35,623 nucleotides of DNA. Source: Tropicimonas sp047971885. GTDB lineage: Bacteria; Pseudomonadota; Alphaproteobacteria; Rhodobacterales; Rhodobacteraceae. The stretch's first letter is position 1. Each line of letters opens with the position of its first letter. Of this stretch, positions 15,766 to 21,963 are shown piece by piece. A program made the position numbers and the translations under genes. Location of the stretch: contig NZ_JBKEAE010000040.1 of assembly GCF_047971885.1 (NCBI RefSeq), positions 1 to 35,623 of the forward strand, in the 5' to 3' direction. A model generated the notes under the pieces. That model ran no database searches, had not been told where the DNA came from, and worked only from the letters and a program-made list of their open reading frames with translations.

Positions 15766-15881
15766 CATCGCGTAACCCCGTGTATTTTCCCGCACTGCCC
15801 TGCCATGCCGAAAGCCCGGCCCTTTCCATCGTGCGCCGCGAACTATAGCCTGAGCCGGATGCGGGTCAGGGAGGTTGCGTC

Positions 15882-17174
15882 ATGGCCGATATCGCCACGC
15901 GGGTGTGGAACCATCGATGGAAGATCGATCCGATCGTCCGTTCGCTGATCGATACCGATTTCTACAAGCTGCTGATGTGCCAGTCCGTGTTTCGCAACCG
16001 TCCGGACGCACGGGTCACCTTTTCGCTGATCAACCGGACAAAAAGCGTTCGACTGGCCGAACTGATCGACGAGGGCGAACTGCGCGAGCACCTTGACCAT
16101 ATCCGTTCCCTGTCGCTGACCCGCGGCGAAAGCACCTGGCTGCGCGGCAACACGTTTTACGGCAAGCGCCAGATGTTCCGCCCCGACTTCATGGAATGGT
16201 TCGAAGGGCTGCGCCTGCCCGACTATCACCTGGAAAAGCGTGACGGACAGTACGAACTGACCTTCGAAGGCCCGTGGCCGGACGTGATGTTGTGGGAGAT
16301 TCCGGCACTGACCGTGCTGATGGAACTGCGCGGGCGGGCGGCTCTGGACAGGATGGCGCGTTTCGAGCTTCAGGTCCTTTACGCGCGGGCCATGACCAAG
16401 CTCTGGCAAAAGGTCGAGCGCCTGCGCGAGGTACCCGGGTTGCGCATTGCCGATTTCGGTACCCGGCGGCGTCATTCGTTCCTGTGGCAGGACTGGTGCG
16501 TGCAGGCGATGATCGAAGGGCTCGGCAAGAGCTTCATCGGCACGTCGAACTGCCTGATCGCCATGCGGCGCGAGGTCGAGGCGATCGGCACCAACGCGCA
16601 TGAACTGCCGATGGTCTATGCCGCCCTTGCCGACAGCGATCAGGAACTGGCCTGGGCGCCCTATCAGGTGCTGGCCGACTGGCAGGAAGAGCACGAGGGC
16701 AACCTGCGGATCATCCTGCCCGATACCTACGGGACCAGGGGGTTTCTGGAGCACGCGCCGGACTGGCTGGCCGGCTGGACAGGGGTGCGCGTCGACAGCG
16801 GCGATCCGGTCGCCGGGGCCGAGATGGCGATAGACTGGTGGAAATCGCGCGGCGAGGATCCGAAGAAAAAGCTGGTCATCTTCTCCGACGGGCTGGATGT
16901 GGATGAAATCCTCGATCTCTACGCCCGGTTCGCGGGGCGGATCAAACCCAGCTTCGGCTGGGGAACGCTGCTTACCAACGATTTCCGCGGGCTCGTTCCG
17001 GGCGATGAACTGGCCCCGTTCTCGCTTGTCTGCAAGGCGGTCAGGGCCAACGGCCGCCCGACGGTCAAGCTGTCGGACAACCCCAACAAGGCGATGGGCC
17101 CCAGGGCCGAGGTCGAACGCTACAAGCGCGTCTTCGGGGTGGGCGAGCAGGTCCCGCTTGCGGTGATCGTCTGA
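15882..17174 (+). CDS. pncB: Nicotinate phosphoribosyltransferase
   Basis: A 430-residue enzyme turning nicotinate, PRPP and ATP into nicotinate mononucleotide in the NAD salvage pathway. Recognisable segments are SLIDTDFYKLLMCQSVF at the N-terminus, VTFSLINRT, the IADFGTRRRHSF region around the regulatory phospho-His, FIGTSNCLIAMR, DTYGTRGFLEHAPDWLAGWTGVRVDSGDP, and the C-terminal FGWGTLLTNDFRG with LSDNPNKAMGP. Length is that of the proteobacterial type I enzyme. GGGAGG lies about 8 bp before the ATG. It follows pncA and uses its product, so the two probably share a transcript, though the 116-bp gap could also hold a second promoter. A CCGGCGG/CCGCCGG hairpin lies just past the stop. Confidence 0.96.
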   Translation: MADIATRVWNHRWKIDPIVRSLIDTDFYKLLMCQSVFRNRPDARVTFSLINRTKSVRLAELIDEGELREHLDHIRSLSLTRGESTWLRGNTFYGKRQMFRPDFMEWFEGLRLPDYHLEKRDGQYELTFEGPWPDVMLWEIPALTVLMELRGRAALDRMARFELQVLYARAMTKLWQKVERLREVPGLRIADFGTRRRHSFLWQDWCVQAMIEGLGKSFIGTSNCLIAMRREVEAIGTNAHELPMVYAALADSDQELAWAPYQVLADWQEEHEGNLRIILPDTYGTRGFLEHAPDWLAGWTGVRVDSGDPVAGAEMAIDWWKSRGEDPKKKLVIFSDGLDVDEILDLYARFAGRIKPSFGWGTLLTNDFRGLVPGDELAPFSLVCKAVRANGRPTVKLSDNPNKAMGPRAEVERYKRVFGVGEQVPLAVIV

Positions 17175-17176
17175 CC

Positions 17177-17197
17177 CCCGGCGGCTGACCCGCCGGA
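17177..17197 (+). terminator. Possible transcript-end hairpin after pncB
   Basis: CCGGCGG-CTGAC-CCGCCGG forms a 7-bp GC stem immediately after the pncB stop. No T run follows, so intrinsic termination is doubtful. The rest of the gap up to the HxlR gene (17198-17367) shows no convincing gene or site. Confidence 0.35.
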
Positions 17198-17367
17198 GCG
17201 GGCAGGAAGCGGCCGGATTCCACGATGAGCCGGCCATTGGCGCCCCGGCCGATCTTGCTCCAGCGGCCGTGAAGAATGACCCGCGTTACCTCAGTCAGAC
17301 GGTATAAAGCCCGTTGCACGCCGGCACATGGTTCGTTCTTCGCTCCCGTCGCTCAACCCGGTGAACA

Positions 17368-17733
17368 TCATCCATCGTAGCGCTGACGCGCCTTGCGGAT
17401 CACGCCATGATTGCGGGCGGCCCATTCGGCCAGCGTCTCAAGAAGCCCCGCCAGTTCACGCCCCAATTCAGTCAACTGATAATGGACCGCGACGGGCGGA
17501 CCGGGATCGACGCTGCGGGTCAGATAGCCGTCCCGCTCCAGCGAGCGCAGATTCTCGGTCAGCACACGCTGCGTGATGTCGCCAATCACCCGCTTCAATG
17601 CGCCGAAGCGGAGCGATCCGTCCTGCAGCGCGAACAGGATCAGGAGCTGCCATTTGCCAGTCACTTTCGACAGAATCTGTCGGATCGGGCAGTTCTCGGC
17701 CTCGGTCTTGGTCAGGGCGGTTATCTGAAGCAT
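17368..17733 (-). CDS. HxlR-family winged-helix transcriptional regulator
   Basis: A 121-residue regulator. It carries the family's conserved N-terminal Cys (TEAENCPIRQIL, Cys at about residue 14), then KVTGKWQLLILFAL, the recognition-helix region RFGALKRVIGDITQRVLTENLRSLERDGYL and the wing DPGPPVAVHYQLTELGREL. HxlR proteins such as YodB and HypR often sense reactive electrophiles or oxidants through that Cys. The start at ATG 17733 matches family length; the longer in-frame reading would run through the promoter region and into the opposite gene. It is divergent from a double NTF2-like gene with a perfect inverted repeat between them, so it probably represses itself and that gene. Confidence 0.92.
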   Translation of the reverse strand: MLQITALTKTEAENCPIRQILSKVTGKWQLLILFALQDGSLRFGALKRVIGDITQRVLTENLRSLERDGYLTRSVDPGPPVAVHYQLTELGRELAGLLETLAEWAARNHGVIRKARQRYDG

Positions 17734-17764
17734 ACCTGGTGCCTTTTTAGTGCGTAATTGATAC

Positions 17765-17785
17765 TTGGTATATATTCGATACCAA
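17765..17785. promoter_or_regulatory. Inverted-repeat operator in the HxlR / NTF2 divergent region
   Basis: TTGGTAT at 17765-17771 and ATACCAA at 17779-17785 are perfect inverted 7-mers separated by ATATTCG. The repeat lies 32 bp from the HxlR start and 40 bp from the NTF2 start, in an AT-rich patch unlike its surroundings. Size and place fit a dimeric HxlR regulator blocking both promoters. Confidence 0.72.
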
Positions 17786-17824
17786 TACACCATTCGAATC
17801 GCAACCCAGAGAAAGGATCGCGAA

Positions 17825-18595
17825 ATGACACCGCAAGAGATCGTGCTCGGCGCTTTCGCCGCCATATTCACCAATTTCGACCCCGAGGCCGCGCAGGACC
17901 TGCTCAAGCCCGATTACATCCAGCACAATGCGTCCGTACCCACCGGCGCCGCGCCCGTACTTGGTTTCATCCCGGCGCTGAAGGAGAGCGGCATCGGCGT
18001 GACGACGCATCGGGCGATTTCCGAGGGCGACCTGGTCGTCCTGCACAGCACCTACGACAATGCACAGGTTTTCGGGGCGGATACGCTTGTCGGTTTCGAC
18101 ATCTTCCGCGTCGCGGACGGGAAGGTCGCCGAGCATTGGGACAATCTTCAGCCGCTCGTGTCCGATACTGTCTCGGGCCGGTCGATGACCGACGGTCCCA
18201 CGGAAATCACCGACCTTGAGAAAACGGCGGAGAACAAGGTGCTTGTCGAGGGTTTCATCGCCGATGTCCTGCAAGGCGGTGCGCCGGAGAATATCACCGA
18301 GTATATCTCCACCGAAACCTATTTGCAGCACAGCCCGATGGTGGGCGACGGGCTTGACGGTCTGGGTACCGCGCTTGCGGCAATGGCGGAGGCAGGGCAG
18401 GCCATGAGCTATAGCGAAACGCATCTCGTTGTGGCAGAGGGAAATTTCGTCCTTGCGGCCTCCGAGGGGCTCATCGGCAGCACGCCGACCGCGTTCTTTG
18501 ACCTGTTCCGCGTGGACAACGGCAAGATCGTCGAGCACTGGGACACCGTGTCGGAGATCCCGGCCCGGATGGCCCACGACAACGGAAAATTCTGA
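17825..18595 (+). CDS. Tandem NTF2-like (SnoaL-type) protein
   Basis: A 256-residue protein made of two related NTF2/SnoaL-like halves. The first (about 1-120) has YIQHNASVPTGAAPVLGFI and VGFDIFRVADGKVAEHWDNLQPL. The second (about 138-256) repeats the pattern with YLQHSPMVGDGLDGLGTAL and FFDLFRVDNGKIVEHWDTVSEIP. The repeated QH and FRVxxGKxxEHWD motifs show an internal duplication. SnoaL-like proteins form cone-shaped pockets and may act as cyclases, isomerases, dehalogenases or binding proteins; the substrate is unknown. No signal peptide is seen. AAGGA sits 8 bp before ATG 17825. The divergent HxlR gene and shared operator suggest induction by a toxic or reactive compound. Confidence 0.88.
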   Translation: MTPQEIVLGAFAAIFTNFDPEAAQDLLKPDYIQHNASVPTGAAPVLGFIPALKESGIGVTTHRAISEGDLVVLHSTYDNAQVFGADTLVGFDIFRVADGKVAEHWDNLQPLVSDTVSGRSMTDGPTEITDLEKTAENKVLVEGFIADVLQGGAPENITEYISTETYLQHSPMVGDGLDGLGTALAAMAEAGQAMSYSETHLVVAEGNFVLAASEGLIGSTPTAFFDLFRVDNGKIVEHWDTVSEIPARMAHDNGKF

Positions 18596-18610
18596 AGGTG
18601 TCTTTGATAT

Positions 18611-18635
18611 CGCGACGGTGTATTTTGCCGTCGCG
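18611..18635 (+). terminator. Stem-loop after the tandem NTF2 gene
   Basis: CGCGACGG-TGTATTTTG-CCGTCGCG is a perfect 8-bp stem with a 9-base loop, 15 bp past the stop codon. It is well placed to end or protect the transcript, but no T run follows. Confidence 0.45.
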
Positions 18636-18702
18636 GGCTCTGCGTACAAAACCAGACAAGGACAGTTTGTTCCGCATAGCCAGCTTCATGAACGACCGGT
18701 TC

Positions 18703-18736
18703 CGATGGCCGTCACCGAAGAACCAAACGGCCATCG
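18703..18736. repeat. 10-bp inverted repeat between the NTF2 gene and arfB
   Basis: CGATGGCCGT and ACGGCCATCG are perfect inverted arms separated by 14 bases, in the 178-bp gap between two convergent genes. Another stem-loop lies 70 bp away. A two-way transcript-end structure is the simplest reading. Confidence 0.45.
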
Positions 18737-18773
18737 CCTGACGACATGATCAGAACCATATCGCCAGGCCATG

Positions 18774-19196
18774 TCACTCCTCTCCGGTGATCTTGCCACG
18801 CAGCGATTTCACGGCACCCCGGTGCACCTTGGCTTCGAGCCGGCGCCGTTTCGATGCAAGCGTCGGCCGGGTGGCGATGCGCCGTTTGGGCGGGCGGGCG
18901 GCCGCGGCGATCAGTTCGGCAAGGCGCGCGCGCGCAATGTCGCGATTGCGCGCCTGGCTGCGGGTCTCCTCGGCGCGGATGACGATAGCCCCGTCCGAGG
19001 TCCAGCGACGCCCGGCAAGCCGCTTCAGCCGCGCCTTGACCGCCGGCGAAAGACCGGGGCTGCGCGCGGCCTCGAACCTGAGTTCGACCGCGGTCGAGAC
19101 CTTGTTGACATTCTGCCCCCCCGGGCCGGAAGCACGGGTGAACTGTTCGGTCAGTTCCCAGTCCTCGATGGTGATGTCGTCGGTAACCCGCAGCAT
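18774..19196 (-). CDS. arfB: Alternative ribosome-rescue factor ArfB (peptidyl-tRNA hydrolase)
   Basis: A 140-residue codon-independent release factor that frees peptides from stalled ribosomes. The GGQ motif lies at residues 26-28 (RASGPGGQNVNKVSTAVELRF), the same place as in Escherichia coli ArfB, which supports ATG 19196 rather than the ATG 24 bp upstream. A GAGG site lies about 9 bp before it. The C-terminal basic tail (RPTLASKRRRLEAKVHRG, KSLRGK) is the part that enters the empty mRNA channel. The protein is too short to be a standard RF1/RF2. It follows a terminator hairpin and the 18-codon ORF described separately, so it probably has its own promoter. Confidence 0.95.
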   Translation of the reverse strand: MLRVTDDITIEDWELTEQFTRASGPGGQNVNKVSTAVELRFEAARSPGLSPAVKARLKRLAGRRWTSDGAIVIRAEETRSQARNRDIARARLAELIAAAARPPKRRIATRPTLASKRRRLEAKVHRGAVKSLRGKITGEE

Positions 19197-19276
19197 CGTT
19201 TGCAGCCTCGTTTTCCGCACTGCATAGGCGATCAGGCAACACCCGACCAGCCCGACAATCCGGGCCGGGGCAGCGC

Positions 19277-19308
19277 AAATGAAAGGGCCGCCCCTTCGGA
19301 GCGGCCCC
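19277..19308 (-). terminator. Rho-independent terminator after the 18-codon ORF
   Basis: On the minus strand GGGCCGCTCC-GAA-GGGGCGGCCC forms a 10-bp stem (one G-U pair in RNA) with a 3-base loop, followed by TTTCATTT. It separates the micro-ORF transcript from arfB. Confidence 0.8.
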
Positions 19309-19320
19309 TCGAGCGATCAT

Positions 19321-19445
19321 GGAGGTGGGGTCTGGACCCATAAGTCCCTCGGGCGGCTATTGCCACACAGGGCTGCCTAGCGGCGCGCCTTCCCGATTCT
19401 GATGACACCTCTCTCCAGCATGACTCTCGACACTGGACCACCTCC
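19321..19445 (-). promoter_or_regulatory. Inverted repeat able to mask the micro-ORF ribosome-binding site
   Basis: On the minus strand the ribosome-binding core GGAGGTGG (19445-19438) has an exact complement CCACCTCC (19328-19321) 109 bases later, just before the terminator stem. The 8-bp pairing would hide the ribosome site once the whole RNA is made. A further GGAC/GTCC stem lies just ahead of the masking arm. The arrangement resembles a feedback or attenuation device, but this is inferred from base-pairing only. Confidence 0.5.
19377..19433 (-). CDS. 18-codon micro-ORF with near-complete 16S-complementary ribosome site
   Basis: GTG 19433 to TAG 19377 encodes MSRVMLERGVIRIGKARR, a basic 18-residue peptide. 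It is too short for ordinary gene finders. The support is its ribosome site: GAAAGGAGGTGGTCCA directly before the GTG pairs with about 16 nt of the usual alphaproteobacterial 16S rRNA 3' end, with a single G-U pair; GGAGG is 7 bp from the GTG. A terminator hairpin follows 69 bp after the stop. A TTGACA box (19496-19491) overlaps the end of the upstream transporter gene, without a clear -10 at normal spacing. The peptide resembles nothing I can name. It could be a real small protein, a leader peptide, or an RNA whose 16S-like complement is the functional part. Confidence 0.5.
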   Translation of the reverse strand: MSRVMLERGVIRIGKARR

Positions 19446-19492
19446 TTTCAGTTGCCTCGGTTGGTATCAGCGTGCCACGATTCCGTTTCATG

Positions 19493-20125
19493 TCAATGAA
19501 TTTCCGCACGGCGGGCCGAAACCCGCCGCACGATGACACGAAACGGTATCAGCGCGATCAGCGCCAGCGACAGCTTCACGGCCCAGTCGGCGATGGCGAG
19601 CGACACCCAGAGCGGGGCTTCCGGACCCCGCCCGAGGACCGGCACGCTCTCCTGCGCCCAGAGCGGCATGTTGGCCGGCTCCAGCCCGTTGAATGCGGCG
19701 GAAAACGCGATGCCGAAGAAGATCGCCGTGTCGAGCGTCGAGCCGGCCAGGGTCGAGACCAGCGGCGCCCGCCACCAGCGGCCACCGCGCAGCCGGTCGA
19801 AGATGGCAACGTCCGCCAGTTGCGCGGCCAGAAACGCGGTGCCCGAGGCGACGGCGACGCGCAGGGTCACCAGCGGGCCGAATTCGCCATGGATTTGCGT
19901 TCCTAACAGCGAGCAGACCACGCCAACGGCAAAGCCGGCGATGACCACCCTGCGCGCCGGTGCCGCGCCGTAAAGACGATTCATCACATCGGTGACGAGG
20001 AAGGCGAAGGGATAGGTCAGCGCACCCCAGGTAAGCCAGTCGCCCAGCAGGTGCTGTACAAGGATGTTCGAGGCCACAACGACGGCGGCCATGGCGATAA
20101 CGCCAGGAAGATGGGTGCGGTTCAT
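19493..20125 (-). CDS. Queuosine precursor transporter (VUT/YhhQ family)
   Basis: A 210-residue inner-membrane protein with about five to six hydrophobic segments. Family motifs are VVVASNILVQHLLGDWLTWGALTYPFAFLVTDVMNRLYG near the N-terminus, GTAFLAAQLADVAIFDRLR, and LVSTLAGSTLDTAIFFGIAF. The family imports queuosine precursors such as preQ0/preQ1 for tRNA modification. ATG 20125 starts the usual MNRTHLPG-type N-terminus; the longer in-frame reading adds an implausible 28-residue basic stretch. The ribosome site is weak. It lies 87 bp downstream of the phytase-like gene on the same strand. Its stop lies within the TTGACA sequence preceding the micro-ORF. Confidence 0.9.
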   Translation of the reverse strand: MNRTHLPGVIAMAAVVVASNILVQHLLGDWLTWGALTYPFAFLVTDVMNRLYGAAPARRVVIAGFAVGVVCSLLGTQIHGEFGPLVTLRVAVASGTAFLAAQLADVAIFDRLRGGRWWRAPLVSTLAGSTLDTAIFFGIAFSAAFNGLEPANMPLWAQESVPVLGRGPEAPLWVSLAIADWAVKLSLALIALIPFRVIVRRVSARRAEIH

Positions 20126-20212
20126 GCGATTGCCCGTTTTGACAAGGTAGCGGCGACTTGTTCCCGCATGGGAAAGGCGCCGGTTACACCCGGTACGGTG
20201 CCCGGTCAAGCG

Positions 20213-21094
20213 TCACGGCAGGACAAGCTCGACAATCTGGCTGCGCTGGAAGGGCATGAAATTGTCGTCGGCGATCATCGTCGCCCGCGTCCGCCCCCGG
20301 TCGTCGCGCCAGATGGCGATACCTTCTAGGTTGCCGTGGCGACCGGGCGGCGAGCGGTAGAGAACCTCGCCGGGGATCGGTTCCGCCGGGTCGGTCAGGT
20401 CGAAGCGGCGGATACGGCTGGCAAACCCGAAGCCCGCAAACCAGCGTTCGAGCAGGTAGAACCTGCCCTCCGGTCCGAAATCGGCGCCGACCGCCTTCCA
20501 CCCCTCGTCGCGCGACAGGGCGAAGGCCCGTTCCCAGTGCGCACCCGCATGCCGGAAGACGGGGTAGCGATCCGCCGGGCCGCGCGGCGTTTCCGGCAGG
20601 GTCAGGATCGCGCCCGTGGCATCGACCGCAACCGCCTCCAGGCTTTCGTTGGCCGGCAGGCCGCGAAAGGCGCGCGCCGGCAGGATCGGCTCGGCCGGAG
20701 CGTCCGGGCCGGCATACCGCCAGACCCGGTGAAACCCCTCGTAGGAAACCACCAGACCGCCGTCCGGCAACACCGCGAGGCCCTCGCTGTCCTCTTCCTT
20801 GTAGGCGTTGAAAGCCTGCGATTCACCCCGGAGCGTGGTGATCCTCCGGATCTCCGCCCGCCGCAGCACCCCGTCCCGGCGCACCAGCCGCCCCTCGGCG
20901 ATCAGCCCGGAATCGCTGACCGCCCAGAAGCGCGCTCCATCATCGGACAGGTCGATGCCCGACCAGCCGCCGAACTCCCCGTGCCGGCCGCTGAAGCGGA
21001 TCGCGGTGACGTTCGGCGGGGCGATCGAGCGCAGCGCCAAACCGGCGGCAAGAGCGGACAGGACCGTCAGCGCGACGAAAGTACGGCGCCGCAT
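20213..21094 (-). CDS. Esterase-like activity of phytase family protein
   Basis: A 293-residue protein with an N-terminal signal or anchor (MRRRTFVALTVLSALAAGLAL). The rest is a beta-propeller-like chain with repeated motifs: GGWSGIDLSDDGARFWAVSDSG, EDSEGLAVLPDGGLVVSYEG, NESLEAVAVDATGAILTLPE, GWKAVGADFGPEGRFYLLER and GNLEGIAIWRDD. These Glu-Gly/Asp-Gly repeats are those of the phytase-like esterase family common in alphaproteobacteria. The substrate is unproven and true phytase activity should not be assumed. It begins 28 bp inside the 3' end of mepA and the MFS gene overlaps mepA in turn, so the three form one minus-strand operon. Confidence 0.88.
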   Translation of the reverse strand: MRRRTFVALTVLSALAAGLALRSIAPPNVTAIRFSGRHGEFGGWSGIDLSDDGARFWAVSDSGLIAEGRLVRRDGVLRRAEIRRITTLRGESQAFNAYKEEDSEGLAVLPDGGLVVSYEGFHRVWRYAGPDAPAEPILPARAFRGLPANESLEAVAVDATGAILTLPETPRGPADRYPVFRHAGAHWERAFALSRDEGWKAVGADFGPEGRFYLLERWFAGFGFASRIRRFDLTDPAEPIPGEVLYRSPPGRHGNLEGIAIWRDDRGRTRATMIADDNFMPFQRSQIVELVLP

Positions 21095-21963
21095 TGCCCG
21101 GGCAGATCAGCCATCGTGTAATCGCGCGGCCCGCGCTTCTTGGGGGCGGGTTTGGCCGGCTTGGCCGATTTGGGCGGGTTCAGCATGTCGGTCACCCACC
21201 ATTGCAGGGACGCGTCGCAGCCGCTGCCACCCTTGGAAAGCTCCGCGACGGTCGGCGTCTGGGTCTGGCAGGCGGATGCGCCCCTGGGGCACTTGAGCCG
21301 CACATGAAAATGGAAGTTGTGCCCGTAATAGGGGCGGATCTTCTGGAGCCATTTCCTGTCGCTGCGTCTGGCCGTCTTGCACAGTTCCACCTTGACCGGA
21401 GGGGTGACGAAAATCCGGTCGACCCGCGGGTCCGAGGCCGCGCGCTCGAGAATGGCGGCATGGGCCGCGGTCCAGTTGCCGTTGACGCTGCGCTGGTCGC
21501 GCGAGCGGACGTCGATCGAGCTGATGTTCTCGCGTTCCGTCCTGCTGAGGCGCAGGTTGGTGGCCGGAAGCATCCAGATATCGGCATCGAGACCGAGCTG
21601 ATGCGACGCGTGCCCCGATGTCATCGGGCCGCCACGCGGCTGCGAAATATCGCCGACATAAAGCCCCTGCCACCCGACCTTTGTGGCAAAGGCACTGAGG
21701 TCCTTGATGAAATCTATCATCTCGGGCTGACCCCAGTTGCGGTTGCGCGACAGGCGCATCGCCTGCCAGGTCGGGCCTGATTCAGGCAATTGTACGTTTC
21801 CGGCAGCGCAGCCGCGCGAATAGGCACCGATGGGCTGCGACTTGTGCGGAGAGGGCGACTTTGCTGCGCCGAAAAGCTGGTTCGCCCTGGGCTCGGCGGC
21901 GGCGGCGGGCAGCGCCAGCAGGCAGATCAGGGCCGCGGCAAGACTGGTTCGGAAGGTGGACAT
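21067..21963 (-). CDS. mepA: Penicillin-insensitive murein endopeptidase MepA
   Basis: A 298-residue periplasmic LAS-family metallopeptidase that cuts DD- and LD-crosslinks in peptidoglycan. A signal peptide (MSTFRTSLAAALICLLALPA) is followed by SKSQPIGAYSRGC-like MepA sequence, RNRNWGQPEMIDFI, the zinc-site motif GGPMTSGHASHQLGLDADIW, SSIDVRSRDQRSVN, and the second metal motif PYYGHNFHFHVRLKCP. Several Cys suit disulphides. The C-terminus has a Lys/Pro-rich linker (KSAKPAKPAPKKRGP) and a short final segment. ATG 21963 gives the signal peptide. The gene overlaps the UMF1 transporter by 37 bp and the esterase by 28 bp. Confidence 0.94.
   Translation of the reverse strand: MSTFRTSLAAALICLLALPAAAAEPRANQLFGAAKSPSPHKSQPIGAYSRGCAAGNVQLPESGPTWQAMRLSRNRNWGQPEMIDFIKDLSAFATKVGWQGLYVGDISQPRGGPMTSGHASHQLGLDADIWMLPATNLRLSRTERENISSIDVRSRDQRSVNGNWTAAHAAILERAASDPRVDRIFVTPPVKVELCKTARRSDRKWLQKIRPYYGHNFHFHVRLKCPRGASACQTQTPTVAELSKGGSGCDASLQWWVTDMLNPPKSAKPAKPAPKKRGPRDYTMADLPGQCGAVLSSR

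Noticed and set aside
17190..17319. Minus-strand open frame with protein-like stretch VTRVILHGRWSKIGRGANGRLIVESG between pncB and the HxlR gene
   Set aside because: No ribosome site, no recognisable family, and the frame runs on antisense into pncB. It could be a decayed gene but the evidence is too thin.
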